The position numbers and the translations under genes are program-made. This document shows positions 49,744 to 60,887 of a stretch of DNA of 64,000 nt, one piece after another. Within the stretch, counting starts at the first letter, position 1; each line of letters begins with the position of its first letter. Origin of the DNA: Frigoriglobus tundricola (GTDB taxonomy: Bacteria; Planctomycetota; Planctomycetia; Gemmatales; Gemmataceae); the NCBI RefSeq assembly GCF_013128195.2, contig NZ_CP053452.2, forward strand, positions 4,216,001 to 4,280,000, read 5' to 3'. A model generated the notes under the pieces. That model saw nothing but the letters and a program-made list of their open reading frames with translations. It made no database searches and was not told the origin of the DNA.

Positions 49744-51120
49744 ATGGCCGAACCCGCGTGTCCTGGCTGTCGGGATCTCCTCCAGCGTGTCGCCGAACTC
49801 GAAGCCCAGGTCGCCGAGTTGACCCGGCGGCTCGACGAGGCAGTGCGCGCCGGCAAGCGACAGGCCGCCCCGTTCCGCAAGGGTCCGCCCAAGCCCGACC
49901 CGAAGACACCCGGTCGCAAGTCGGGCGACGCCCACGGCAAGCACGGGCGCCGCCCGCCCCCGCCTCACGATCAGGTTGCGGAGTGCCACGAGGCGCACCT
50001 CCCCGACTCCTGTCCGCACTGCCGGGGCCGGCTGGTCGAGACCGGCACGGCGGAGCAGTTCCAGACCGAGATCCCACGCACCCCGCTGCTCCGCAAGTTC
50101 CGCGTCCACATCGGTCACTGCGAGTCGTGCGGGAAGCGGACCCAGGGCCGGCATCCGCTCCAGACGTCCGACGCCCTTGGCGCGGCTGCCAGCCAGATCG
50201 GCCCTGACGCCCAGGCCGCGGCCGCGGTCCTGCACACCCAGATGGGCCTGTCGCACGGCAAGGTCGCGTCGGTGTTCCGGACCCTGTTCGGCATCACCCT
50301 GACCCGCGGGGCCAGCGCCCAGATCGACCTCCGCACAGCGTCGCGACTGGAACCCGACTACCAACTGATCCTCGACGAGGTGCGGTCGTCCGAGCAGATC
50401 GCGGCCGACGAGACGGGGTGGCGGATCGGAGGGCATCCCGCCTGGCTCCATGCGTGGGTCGGTGACCGGGCCACCGCCTACGGTATCGACTCCCAACGCA
50501 GTGCCGCCGTCCTGGAGCGGGTGATCGGGGCGGACTGGTCCGGCATCCTGAGCCACGACGGGTTCGCCTCGTACGACCGGTTCGAGGCGGCGATCCACCA
50601 GCAGTGCCTGGCCCACGTGCTCCGCCGCGCGCGGGAGTTGCTGGAGCGCGCCACCCGCGGGGCCGTGCGGTTCCCACGGCAGGTGATTGCGCTGCTCACC
50701 GAGGCGATCCACTGGCGGAACGGGTATGTGCCGGGGACGTGGACCGACGACCAACTCGACGCGCACCGGGGGCAGTTCGACGACCGCCTGCTGGAGTTGG
50801 TGACGCGACCGCGGGCGGTGCCGGAGTACGCGACCCTGGCGAGGCACCTGTGGAACCACTTCGAGCAGTGGTTCGCGTTCGTGTTCGACCCGCGGATCGA
50901 GCCGACGAACTGGAAGGCCGAGCAGGCGATCCGCCCGGCGGTGGTAAATCGGAAGGTGTGGGGCGGCAACCGGACCGTCACGGGCGCGCGAGCGCAGGGC
51001 GTGTTGATGTCCGTGTTCGAGACGTGCCGCCGCCAGACGCTCTCGGTCGTGGATCACGTCAGCCGGACGTTGCGCTGGTTCGGTAACCGGCTCCTGCCGC
51101 GCCCGCTGCTGTTAGGGTGA
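49744..51120 (+). CDS. IS66-family transposase (TnpC type)
   Basis: A 458-residue IS66 transposase. An N-terminal coiled coil (LQRVAELEAQVAELTRRLDE) is followed by a zinc-finger-like CPHCRGRL...CESCGKR, then the DDE domain: ADETGWRIGG near residue 220 (first Asp), LSHDGFASYDRF near residue 275 (second Asp), and NWKAEQAIRPAVVNRKVWGG near residue 395 (Glu). All three catalytic acids appear intact, so it may be active. The tnpA and tnpB companions of classical IS66 elements are absent, as in many planctomycete copies. Confidence 0.9.
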   Translation: MAEPACPGCRDLLQRVAELEAQVAELTRRLDEAVRAGKRQAAPFRKGPPKPDPKTPGRKSGDAHGKHGRRPPPPHDQVAECHEAHLPDSCPHCRGRLVETGTAEQFQTEIPRTPLLRKFRVHIGHCESCGKRTQGRHPLQTSDALGAAASQIGPDAQAAAAVLHTQMGLSHGKVASVFRTLFGITLTRGASAQIDLRTASRLEPDYQLILDEVRSSEQIAADETGWRIGGHPAWLHAWVGDRATAYGIDSQRSAAVLERVIGADWSGILSHDGFASYDRFEAAIHQQCLAHVLRRARELLERATRGAVRFPRQVIALLTEAIHWRNGYVPGTWTDDQLDAHRGQFDDRLLELVTRPRAVPEYATLARHLWNHFEQWFAFVFDPRIEPTNWKAEQAIRPAVVNRKVWGGNRTVTGARAQGVLMSVFETCRRQTLSVVDHVSRTLRWFGNRLLPRPLLLG

Positions 51121-51223
51121 TGAACGACTGCCGGAAAAGGAGGTCGGTCGGGGTGAGACCACCGGAGAAAGAATCCGATGAACGCCGGGGTTACTGTGGA
51201 AGGGAATGCCCGAGGGGTGACCG

Positions 51224-51940
51224 ATGACCGAAGCGGAATGGGAGACGTGCGTTGAACCACGCCAGATGTTAAGGTTCCTCGGTGATGGGGCGAGAGCGCG
51301 GAAGCTCCGACTGTTTGCTTGTTCTTGCTGCCGTCGCGTGTGGCCGCTTCTCACTGATGCGCGGAGTCGCACTGCGGTCGAAGTCGCTGAGCGCTACGCG
51401 GACGACCTCGCAACGGACCAAGAGCGGGAGGCTGCGCGTACCGCGACCATCGAACTCGACTGGCAGATTACGCGGGTGGATGGAGAGCGCGATTCAGCGC
51501 GCGAGATGAGCAACTGCGCTTCGATGTCGGCGGCGGATGATGATCGAGCATTTCTCCCACGCGAGAGTGACGAGGACGACTATCGAGCGGCTGAAGACAG
51601 TTCGCAGTGTGCAGCCCAGGCAACAGTTTACAAGCGGCTCAACAAGAAGTCCGAGCGAGCAGCCAGAGGCAAAGAGTTGGCAGCGCAGACGGGACTCATC
51701 CGCGACATCTTCGGGAACCCCTTCCGCCCGGTCGCCTTCTCTCCGTCGTGGCGGACTGACACCGCCGTTGCCCTCGCGCGACAGATGTACGAGTCACGCG
51801 ACTTCGGCGCGATGCCGATCCTCGCCGACGCGCTACAGGACGCGGGCTGCGAGAACACGGACATTCTGGCCCACTGCCGCATCCCCGGCCTTCACGTCCG
51901 AGGATGCTGGGTGTTGGATGCCGTGCTCAACAAACAGTGA
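51224..51940 (+). CDS. Gemmata-type family protein of unknown function
   Basis: A 238-residue protein. It begins MTEAEWETCVEPRQMLRFLG, then KLRLFACSCCRRVWPLLTD near residue 27 and AVEVAERYADDLA. It ends with IRDIFGNPFRPVAFSPSW near residue 160 and GCENTDILAHCRIPGLHVRG before CWVLDAVL. I recognise this as a family abundant in Gemmata-type genomes, usually called hypothetical or SMI1/KNR4-like. CSCCRR and the late Cys/His residues could bind zinc. The middle (about 85-150) is polar and helical. The function is unknown. It follows the IS66 gene by about 100 bases. Confidence 0.7.
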   Translation: MTEAEWETCVEPRQMLRFLGDGARARKLRLFACSCCRRVWPLLTDARSRTAVEVAERYADDLATDQEREAARTATIELDWQITRVDGERDSAREMSNCASMSAADDDRAFLPRESDEDDYRAAEDSSQCAAQATVYKRLNKKSERAARGKELAAQTGLIRDIFGNPFRPVAFSPSWRTDTAVALARQMYESRDFGAMPILADALQDAGCENTDILAHCRIPGLHVRGCWVLDAVLNKQ

Positions 51941-52024
51941 TCGGCGACTTAGCGGGTTAACGGCTTGGTGATCGAGGCGCGGCAGAGATCGACGCGCTAA
52001 ACAAGTACCGTTCAGGAGGTGGAC

Positions 52025-52642
52025 GTGCGCATTCGAACTGTTCTCGTGTCGGCCGGTTTACTCGCCGTGACCTGCGGGGTCGCGTCCTCGCAGCCACCGA
52101 TTCTGCCGCCTCCGGCCCAGCCAAGAGCTCCGATTGGCGTGCCGCCGGCGGGTGTCGTGCCGTCAATTCTGCCGGGTGAAGGTCCACCCCTTCCGTCCCT
52201 CCCGGCTCCCCCAGCGGTGCCCGCGAAACCGACCCCGCCGCCGGAGAAGACCGTCGAAGCACTCCTGAACGAACTGGAGCAAGTCCAGGCGCAAAAGGCC
52301 GAACTGGAGAAGAAGGAACAGGAGCTGAAGACAACGGTCCGCAAGAAGCTGGAACAGCAGGCCGAGCGGCTCAACAAGCTGGGCGTCACGCCCGCGCCTG
52401 CAAAACCCGCGCAGCCGGACCGGGTCGGCCGGATCATCATCGAAGGGAACACCCAAACGCCAGACAAGAAGATTCTCGACGCACTGACTTTCCAGCCCGG
52501 TCAGGCCTTGCAATACCCTCGACTGGAGGACGCGCGCGTGAAACTCCAGAAGGTCGGATTCCGATCCGTCAGCGTTGAAGTCGTCCCCAACGACCTGGAC
52601 GACACCGTCTTCAAGGACATCCGAGTTCGCGTCGAAGAATAA
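52025..52642 (+). CDS. Exported POTRA-domain protein with coiled coil
   Basis: A 205-residue exported protein. The signal peptide (VRIRTVLVSAGLLAVTCGVASS) is followed by a Pro-rich stretch of about 50 residues, a Glu/Lys coiled coil (ELEQVQAQKAELEKKEQELK) and one POTRA domain near the C terminus (VGRIIIEGNTQTPDKKILDA...RLEDARVKLQKVGFRSV). POTRA domains guide proteins or substrates to Omp85-type barrels, but no barrel is present here. GTG at 52025 is chosen because AGGAGG is five bases upstream. It precedes the WaaA-like gene by about 150 bases, a possible outer-membrane theme. Confidence 0.75.
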   Translation: MRIRTVLVSAGLLAVTCGVASSQPPILPPPAQPRAPIGVPPAGVVPSILPGEGPPLPSLPAPPAVPAKPTPPPEKTVEALLNELEQVQAQKAELEKKEQELKTTVRKKLEQQAERLNKLGVTPAPAKPAQPDRVGRIIIEGNTQTPDKKILDALTFQPGQALQYPRLEDARVKLQKVGFRSVSVEVVPNDLDDTVFKDIRVRVEE

Positions 52643-52795
52643 GAACCCGAGCCCGTCGCTCCGCTGCTCCCACTCCGGTCCCCGAAATGATCGAACCGCG
52701 TGCCCGGAGCGCCGGCCGTGCGCCCCGATCGCAGTTGTCGGGGCGCGGGGGCACGCAGTAGACTCCCGTTCTTCCACGGGGGGAACGGATTCCCA

Positions 52796-54274
52796 ATGCT
52801 CCTCGATCTCGTTTACCTGCTCGTGCTGTTGCTCCTCTCGCCGTGGCTGGTGTGGCGGGCGCTGACCACCGGGCGCTACCGGCGCGGCCTGGGTGAGAAG
52901 TTCTTCGGCCCCGCGCGTGCCGGTGCCCCATGCCATCAGCCGGTGGTGTGGTTCCACGCGGTCAGCGTCGGCGAGGTGAACCTGCTCGGCACACTCGTGC
53001 CCGTCTTTCAAACGCGACACCCCGACTGGCGCATCGTCGTCTCGGCCACCACCGACACCGGGCTCGCGGAAGCCCGTAAGAAGTTCCCCGGCCACGACGT
53101 GATCGCATGGCCCCTCGATTTTTCGTGGGCGGTTTCCCGCGCGTTCGACGTGGTGAAACCGGCGCTCGTGGTGCTGACCGAAAGCGAGTTGTGGCCGAAC
53201 TTCCTCGCGGCGGCGCGCGGGCGGAACGTGCCGGTCGTGGTGGTGAACGCGCGGATGAGCCCGCGGAGCTTCCGGCGACTGGCTCGGATCGCGGGTGTGG
53301 CCCGACGGTTCCTGTTCCGACACGTCACGCGGTTCGCGGTGCAAGAGGAGGAATACGCCGACCGCTTCCGACAACTCGGCATCCCGGCGGAGCGGATTAT
53401 CACCACGGGCTCGATCAAGTACGATGGTGCCGCTTCCCGAGACGAGCAGAAGACACAAGCCCTCGGTGCGACGATCGGGCTGGGAGAACCGACCCCCCCA
53501 ACCCCCCTCCCTGAAGGGAAGGGGGAGGAAGAACCCACCCCCAACCCCTCCCTGAAGGGAGGAGAGCCAGACCTCCGGAACTCTTACGCCTCTGGAAGGT
53601 CGGAGGAGGCTCCGCACGCGTTCCCCCCACTCCCTTCAGGGAGGGGGGCTGGGGGGGTGGGTCGGTGCGTCCTCCTTGCCGGCAGCACCCACGCGCCGGA
53701 GGAGTCGATCGTTCTCGACATCTACGCGCGGTTGCGCGTTCGCTTTCCGCACCTGCGCCTGATACTGGTCCCGCGCCACCCCGACCGATTTGAAGAGGTG
53801 TCGCGGTTGGTGGAGGCGTCGGGCCTGCCGTTCGCCCGGCGGTCGCGGATCGCGACGCCACTTTCGGAAATGCCCGCGGTGGTGGTGCTCGACACGGTGG
53901 GCGAACTCGGTGCCGCGTGGGGGCTGGCGGACGTCGGGTTCACCGGCGGGAGTCTCGACGGCGTGCGGGGCGGGCAGAGCATGATCGAGCCGGCCGGGTA
54001 CGGCGTGCCGTGCGTGTTCGGTCCGCACGTGTGGAACTTCAAGGACGCCGCCCGGCGCCTCGTGGAAGTCGGTGGGGCGTTCGTGGTGAAGGACGCCGCC
54101 GAACTGGAGCGCGAACTCGCGCGGCTCGTCGCCGACCCCGATCTCCGCGCCCGGACGGGCACCGCGGCCCGTGAACTCGTGCGCCGACAGCAGGGCGCGA
54201 CGCGCCGAACGCTCGACGTTCTCGACGCGGTAATCTCTTCTCCGGCGCTCACCCGAGCGGTGCGAACCGGGTAG
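52796..54274 (+). CDS. waaA: 3-deoxy-D-manno-octulosonic acid (Kdo) transferase family, with an inserted repeat segment
   Basis: A 492-residue WaaA-type (GT30) transferase, adding Kdo to lipid A at the inner membrane. It has an N-terminal membrane helix (LDLVYLLVLLLLSPWLVWRA), WFHAVSVGEVNLLG near residue 50, LTESELWPNFL near residue 125, TGSIKYDGA near residue 205, VLLAGSTHAPEE near residue 295, and GGSLDGVRGGQSMIEPAGYG near residue 390. Without residues about 232-289 the length is about 430, usual for the family. Those residues (PTPPTPLPEGKG...LPSGRGAGGVG) are translated from a palindromic repeat inserted in frame. It is likely a surface loop and activity may survive. ATG at 52796 opens the helix. 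Confidence 0.85.
   Translation: MLLDLVYLLVLLLLSPWLVWRALTTGRYRRGLGEKFFGPARAGAPCHQPVVWFHAVSVGEVNLLGTLVPVFQTRHPDWRIVVSATTDTGLAEARKKFPGHDVIAWPLDFSWAVSRAFDVVKPALVVLTESELWPNFLAAARGRNVPVVVVNARMSPRSFRRLARIAGVARRFLFRHVTRFAVQEEEYADRFRQLGIPAERIITTGSIKYDGAASRDEQKTQALGATIGLGEPTPPTPLPEGKGEEEPTPNPSLKGGEPDLRNSYASGRSEEAPHAFPPLPSGRGAGGVGRCVLLAGSTHAPEESIVLDIYARLRVRFPHLRLILVPRHPDRFEEVSRLVEASGLPFARRSRIATPLSEMPAVVVLDTVGELGAAWGLADVGFTGGSLDGVRGGQSMIEPAGYGVPCVFGPHVWNFKDAARRLVEVGGAFVVKDAAELERELARLVADPDLRARTGTAARELVRRQQGATRRTLDVLDAVISSPALTRAVRTG
53491..53663 (+). repeat. Palindromic repeat element inserted in frame in the waaA-like gene
   Basis: Left end 53491-53519 (ACCCCCCCAACCCCCCTCCC then TGAAGGGA) and right end about 53631-53663 (TCCCTTCAGGGAGGGGGGCT then GGGGGGGTGGGT) are near-perfect reverse complements. 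A second TCCCTGAAGGGAGG lies at about 53548, and an inner ACCTCCGGA/TCTGGAAGGT pair is present. The reading frame passes through all of it without a stop. Confidence 0.8.
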
Positions 54275-54307
54275 AATCGGTGATGAACCCACCGCACCCG
54301 GCACGCG

Positions 54308-54922
54308 ATGATCCGCACCTATTCTTTCACCGAAGCCGGCGGTCACGCCTTCAACGAAGACGCGTTCGTGCTGCGTCCGCTGGCCGATGACGCAAACGGC
54401 TGGCTCGTGGTACTGGCCGACGGCCAGGGCGGCCGCGCCGGCGGCGCGCGAGCGGCCCAACTCGCCTGTCAGATCGCCGCGGCGCACGCCGGTTCGTGGG
54501 CGGAGCGGCTCGGCGCGGCGGACGCGGCCGTCGCGGCGGACGCCGGGGCCGGGTTCACGACGCTCGTGGGGCTGCACGTGTCGGCCGACCGCGTGGTCGG
54601 CGCCTCGTGCGGTGACAGCGCGGCGCTCGCGGCGTGGGGCCGCGGGCTGCAGCGGATGCTGACCGCAAACCAGTTCAAGAACCCGCCGGTCGGTTCCGGC
54701 GCGGCGGCGGTCGTCCCGTTCGAGTTGGCACTGGTCCCGCCGTGGCGGGTGCTGGTGATGAGCGACGGCGTGTGGAAGTACGCCGGGTGGGAGCACGTCT
54801 GCGACCTGGCCGCGCGCCGATCCGGCGTGGAACTCCTCGCCGACCTCCGGGCCGCGGCCCGGCTCCGCACCTCCGGCACGTTCCCGGACGACTTCACCGT
54901 TGTGCTACTGGAAAGCGAGTAG
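54308..54922 (+). CDS. PP2C-family protein phosphatase
   Basis: A 204-residue PPM/PP2C-type Ser/Thr phosphatase, the natural antagonist of the Hanks kinases around it. Metal-binding acids are visible: FNEDAFVL near residue 17, LADGQGGRAGG near residue 38 (the DG of motif 2), VMSDGVWKY near residue 150, and PDDFTVVLLE at the end. CGDSAAL near residue 101 is also conserved. It is shorter than most PP2Cs (about 240) but has the core. It starts 33 bases after the waaA-like stop and is followed at 3 bases by the dual-specificity phosphatase gene, so an operon is likely. Confidence 0.85.
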   Translation: MIRTYSFTEAGGHAFNEDAFVLRPLADDANGWLVVLADGQGGRAGGARAAQLACQIAAAHAGSWAERLGAADAAVAADAGAGFTTLVGLHVSADRVVGASCGDSAALAAWGRGLQRMLTANQFKNPPVGSGAAAVVPFELALVPPWRVLVMSDGVWKYAGWEHVCDLAARRSGVELLADLRAAARLRTSGTFPDDFTVVLLESE

Positions 54923-54925
54923 CCG

Positions 54926-55429
54926 ATGTACCGCATCACGGAGTGCCTGTCGGTCGGGCCGTTCGCGTCGGCGGAACGAGCCGCGAACCTGCTCACGGCC
55001 GGCGTCACGCACGTGCTGAACGTGTCCGACCGGCCGAGTCACCTTTCGGCCGCTCACGGCTTCGTCGAAATCGCCGACGTAGCGATGTCCGACAGCCAAC
55101 GGCTCCCGTCGTTCACAACGGTCCGGACTCTTGACACGCTGCACCGGATGGCGTCCGCGCCGGGGGCGCACGTCTACGTTCACTGCATGATGGGGCAATT
55201 GCGTTCGCCGACGATCATCTGGCTGTACCTGATCGCGCTCGGCGTCCCCGCCAAAGACGCACGCGACTGGATCGAGAGCCGGGCTCCGGACGCGGTCGCC
55301 GGGCACCACCGCATGGTGGACGAATCGCACGTGCTGCTCGCTCAAAAACACGGGCTCGCGCACTTCTTTCCGCACCCGCGCGACAACCTCATCATTCCGT
55401 ATCCGCCGACCGAGAGTGAAGAGGAATGA
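54926..55429 (+). CDS. Dual-specificity (cysteine) protein phosphatase
   Basis: A 167-residue DSP-type phosphatase. The P-loop VHCMMGQLRSPT near residue 90 gives HCxxGxxRS with the catalytic Cys and Arg. VTHVLNVSDRPSH near residue 27 contains the usual VLNVSD, and the general-acid Asp is probably in VAMSDSQRLPS. The C terminus is acidic (PPTESEEE). It starts three bases after the PP2C stop and overlaps the aminotransferase start by four bases (ATGA), so translation is coupled. The pairing of two phosphatase classes in one operon suggests control of phospho-signalling. Confidence 0.87.
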   Translation: MYRITECLSVGPFASAERAANLLTAGVTHVLNVSDRPSHLSAAHGFVEIADVAMSDSQRLPSFTTVRTLDTLHRMASAPGAHVYVHCMMGQLRSPTIIWLYLIALGVPAKDARDWIESRAPDAVAGHHRMVDESHVLLAQKHGLAHFFPHPRDNLIIPYPPTESEEE

Positions 55430-56352
55430 CCGGACCGCTCGCGCACCTCAACGGCCGCTTCCTGCCGTTCGCGGAAGCGGCGCTGCCGCTCCACGATGCC
55501 GGGTTCGTCTCGGGAGCGACCGTCGTTGATAACGCCCGTACCTTCGGGCACAAATTGTTCCGCTGGGCCGATCACCTCGCCCGCTTCCGGCGCGACTGCG
55601 CCGCGTGTTATGTCCCACTTAACGCCACCGATGAACACCTCACCGTGACCGCGGAGGAACTGGTCTCGTACAACGCGAAGTGGCTCCCGCCCGGCGGCGA
55701 GTTGCAACTCGTCACGTTCGCCACGCCGGGTCCGCTCGGTCTCTATTCGGGCGGCGCGGCGAACGGACCGCCGACACTCGGCATGGTGACGTACCCGCTC
55801 CCGTTCGCCCGCTACCGCCCGTTCTTCACCGAGGGCGTGACGCTGGTCCTCGTCGGTACGCACTCGTCCGACTCGACCGTTCTCCCGCCGACGGTGAAGC
55901 ACCGGAGCCGGATGCACTGGCACATCGCGGACCACACCGCCCGCGCTCGGTCCGGAACGCCGTCCGCACTCGGGATCACCGCCGGCCCGGACGGCACACT
56001 CACCGAGACGAGCGTGGCCCATTTCCTTGCGGTGATCCACGGCACCGTGACGACCCCGCCGCGCCACACGGTTCTCGACGGGATCAGCCTTCGTGTGACG
56101 GAAGAGCTGTGCCACGCGGTCGGCGTTCCGTTCGCTGAGGCTCCGATACTTCCGGACCGTTCGCTTGCGGGGCGGGAAGCGATGCTCACGGGTACGGGCT
56201 TCTGTCTGGCGGGGGTGCGGGAGCTGGTGCTGCCGAATTCGGAGCGCATTCGGTTCGACTGGCCCGGTCCGGTGTATCGCGCGCTGCTCGCCGCGTGGAG
56301 CGATCGGGTCGGTGTGGACGTCGCAAAACAGTTCACAGAAGCCGGTACGTGA
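55426..56352 (+). CDS. Class IV PLP aminotransferase family protein
   Basis: A 308-residue fold-type IV PLP enzyme (branched-chain aminotransferase / aminodeoxychorismate lyase family). NGRFLPFAEAALPLHDAGFV at the start, the PLP Lys in TVKHRSRMHW near residue 163, and ETSVAHFLAVIHG...TPPRHTVLDGISLR near residues 190-220 are the family blocks. In the SVAHFL stretch the expected S-N-F reads S-V-A-H-F, so the substrate is uncertain. The ATGA overlap with the phosphatase gene makes it the last gene of that operon. Confidence 0.85.
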   Translation: MTGPLAHLNGRFLPFAEAALPLHDAGFVSGATVVDNARTFGHKLFRWADHLARFRRDCAACYVPLNATDEHLTVTAEELVSYNAKWLPPGGELQLVTFATPGPLGLYSGGAANGPPTLGMVTYPLPFARYRPFFTEGVTLVLVGTHSSDSTVLPPTVKHRSRMHWHIADHTARARSGTPSALGITAGPDGTLTETSVAHFLAVIHGTVTTPPRHTVLDGISLRVTEELCHAVGVPFAEAPILPDRSLAGREAMLTGTGFCLAGVRELVLPNSERIRFDWPGPVYRALLAAWSDRVGVDVAKQFTEAGT

Positions 56353-56371
56353 GGGCGTCCGATCCGCGCGC

Positions 56372-57240
56372 TCACTTGTCGCCCGCCGCCTCGCTAACGT
56401 TGCGGGTGATCGTCTCGCAGATGGCGTCCAGGGGCAGCGAGTTCGGCTCGGCTTCAAACGGGTTCTCGATCTCGACCCCGGCGTCCTCGATCCCGAACAG
56501 GCCGAACGACACCGCCGCCACCACGAGCGGGGCCGCATACCCCATCTTCGCCACCAGCACGAACGGGAGCGACACCAGGTACAGCAGCACCACCTGCTTG
56601 ATGAGCGTCGCGTACACGAACGGGAGCGGGGTCCGGCGGATCTTCTCGCACCCGCCCTGTTGGTCCACCAGGGCGCAGACCAGCGCGTCCATCTGGGTCG
56701 CCTGCTGGGGGTTCAGCCGGCCCGCGGCCAGGGCGCGCCCGACCCAGTCGCTCAGCGCGCGGGCCAGCACCCCGGGCGGGTCCGCCGCCGTCCCGAGCCG
56801 CTCGTACACCCGCCCGGCGACCAGGTGCCGGAGTTCGGCGAAGTCCTTCGACCCGCGGAGCGTCTGCTTCAGGCACAGGGCGAACGCGGTCAGGAGGCGG
56901 CCGACGTCGTCCGCGGGCGGGGCGCCGGCGGCCGCCAAGCGGGCCAGGTTGCGGGACGCGTTCACGATCCCGCCCCAGTGCGACCGGGCCTCCCAAAAGC
57001 GCTGGTACGCGCTGTTCGTCCGGAACACGATCAACAGACTCAGCGCGGTGCCGAGGACCACGTGCCCGAGCTGGTCCAGGGACGGCAACTCGCACCCGTA
57101 CAGCCGCAGCACGGAATCGTCCAGCAGGCACAGCCCCAGGCTCCACAAGGTGAGACACCCGACCCGGCCGAGCACGCGGGGGAGCACCGTCCCGCCGAAC
57201 GAGAACACCACCCGCCACCAGGCGGTCCGGTCGTAGTCGA

Positions 57241-57244
<4 letters not shown>
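56372..57244 (-). CDS. Bestrophin-like anion channel family protein
   Basis: A 290-residue bestrophin (RFP-TM/YneE) protein, a pentameric membrane channel family conducting anions (or cations in some bacteria). The start [20 protein letters not shown], then [20 protein letters not shown] near residue 85 (the family signature), [20 protein letters not shown] near residue 215 and [15 protein letters not shown] near residue 260 are diagnostic. GTG at 57244 overlaps the stop of the upstream kinase fusion by four bases (GTGA), so the channel is made only after the kinase on the same mRNA. This supports a joint function. Confidence 0.88.
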
Positions 57245-59685
<2,441 letters not shown>

Positions 59686-59842
59686 GTTCGCCTCGGTCGC
59701 AGACAGTACGGTTTAGGGGAACGCCCGAAATTATAGATCACGGTTCGGGACCGAAGCCGCACGGCGCGGGGGAGCGAGCTACATTCGCGATACGACCGCT
59801 CGGCGTCCCGCGGCGGGTGGATCTCGAGAGAGGAAGGGAACG

Positions 59843-60553
59843 ATGTCCAAAGGCGGCCGGAGCGGCGCGACGTCGCTCATCAGCGGCGTCAACGTGTTTC
59901 AGGAGAAAGTGTTCGGCAACAAGGAGAGCCTCTTCCGGCAGCTCGGAGAGGGGCAGCACCCCGGCGTGCTGTTCATCACCTGCTCGGACTCGCGGATCAA
60001 CCCGAACCTGCTGACGCAGACCGAGCCCGGGGAGCTGTTCCTGCTGCGGAACGCCGGCAACCTGGTGCCGCCGCGCTGTTCGGCCCCGTCCGGCGAGGCG
60101 GCGACGGTCGAATACGCCGTCGCCCACCTGAAGGTCCGGGACGTGATCGTCTGCGGACACGCCAAGTGCGGTGCGGTCGCCGGGCTGCTGAACCCGACCT
60201 CCCTCGACACCCTCCCGGCGGTCAAGAGCTGGCTCGGGCACGCGGCCGGGGTTGTGGAGGAGACCGACCGGGTCGCCGCCGCCGACCCGGCGGCGGACCG
60301 GCTGGAGATCGCGGTCGAGCGGAACGTCCTCAAGCAGCTCGACAACCTGCGCACGCACCCGGCGGTGGCCGACGCGCTCGCGGCCGGCCGGCTCCGGGTC
60401 CACGGCTGGGTGTACCAGTTCGAGACCGGGGCGGTGACCGCACACGACCCGTCGTCCGAGCGGTTCGTGCCGCTGGCGGAAGCCCGCCGGGAGAAGTTCG
60501 CCGCCCCGACCGAGGCCCCGAGCGACGCCCCCCCGACGAACCGCTCGATCTGA
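59843..60553 (+). CDS. Cytoplasmic beta-class carbonic anhydrase
   Basis: A 236-residue beta-carbonic anhydrase. Zinc ligands are in FITCSDSRINP near residue 48 (Cys, Asp, Arg) and VCGHAKCGAVAG near residue 105 (His, Cys). LLRNAGNLVPP near residue 75 is conserved. There is no signal peptide, so it is cytoplasmic, unlike the Tat-exported paralogue near 2.3 kb. The C-terminal 25 residues are Pro/Thr-rich. It is divergent from the kinase-bestrophin pair, with 157 bases between. AGGAAGG lies ahead of the ATG. Confidence 0.92.
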   Translation: MSKGGRSGATSLISGVNVFQEKVFGNKESLFRQLGEGQHPGVLFITCSDSRINPNLLTQTEPGELFLLRNAGNLVPPRCSAPSGEAATVEYAVAHLKVRDVIVCGHAKCGAVAGLLNPTSLDTLPAVKSWLGHAAGVVEETDRVAAADPAADRLEIAVERNVLKQLDNLRTHPAVADALAAGRLRVHGWVYQFETGAVTAHDPSSERFVPLAEARREKFAAPTEAPSDAPPTNRSI

Positions 60554-60887
60554 TCCGGGTGCGACTCGTCGGGCTCCGCGCGCCGGACGACCGAAGCGTT
60601 TTTTGAGAACAGGGGGAGCGGGCGCGACCGCGAAGCACCTTCGCGGCCTCGCGCCGCCGTCCGGTCCGTCATTTCGCGCCGCTTTGTCCGCTTCTGGGCT
60701 GTAGACAGCGCCGTCTTCACAGACTATTCTTACCACCCTTGGCTGCTTGTGACGATTGTCACAAGCGACGCCTCCGTCTCGGTTCTTGTCGTCAGTCGGT
60801 GGGGGGTGCGCTCCCACCAAGAGCCTCGAGCCTCTCCGCGGGCGACCGGCCATCCGCCGAGCGCACGCCTCGCGCCAGGATTGTCAC
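60554..60887. other. Upstream region of the membrane pyrophosphatase, 334 bases
   Basis: No gene is seen. It contains the CRP/FNR-type palindrome at 60745-60766 and the AGGA ribosome site of hppA. The 5' open frame (60756 onward) is not conserved in character and is treated as leader. Confidence 0.5.
60745..60766 (+). promoter_or_regulatory. CRP/FNR-type palindrome upstream of hppA
   Basis: GCTTGTGAC-GATT-GTCACAAGC is a perfect 9-bp inverted repeat containing TGTGA-N6-TCACA, the exact consensus half-sites of CRP-type regulators. It lies 122-143 bases before the hppA start, a reasonable place for an activator or repressor site. Confidence 0.55.

Noticed and set aside
49690..51150. Complete IS66 element with defined ends
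   Set aside because: The transposase is intact, but I could not match terminal inverted repeats on the two flanks, so only the gene is reported.
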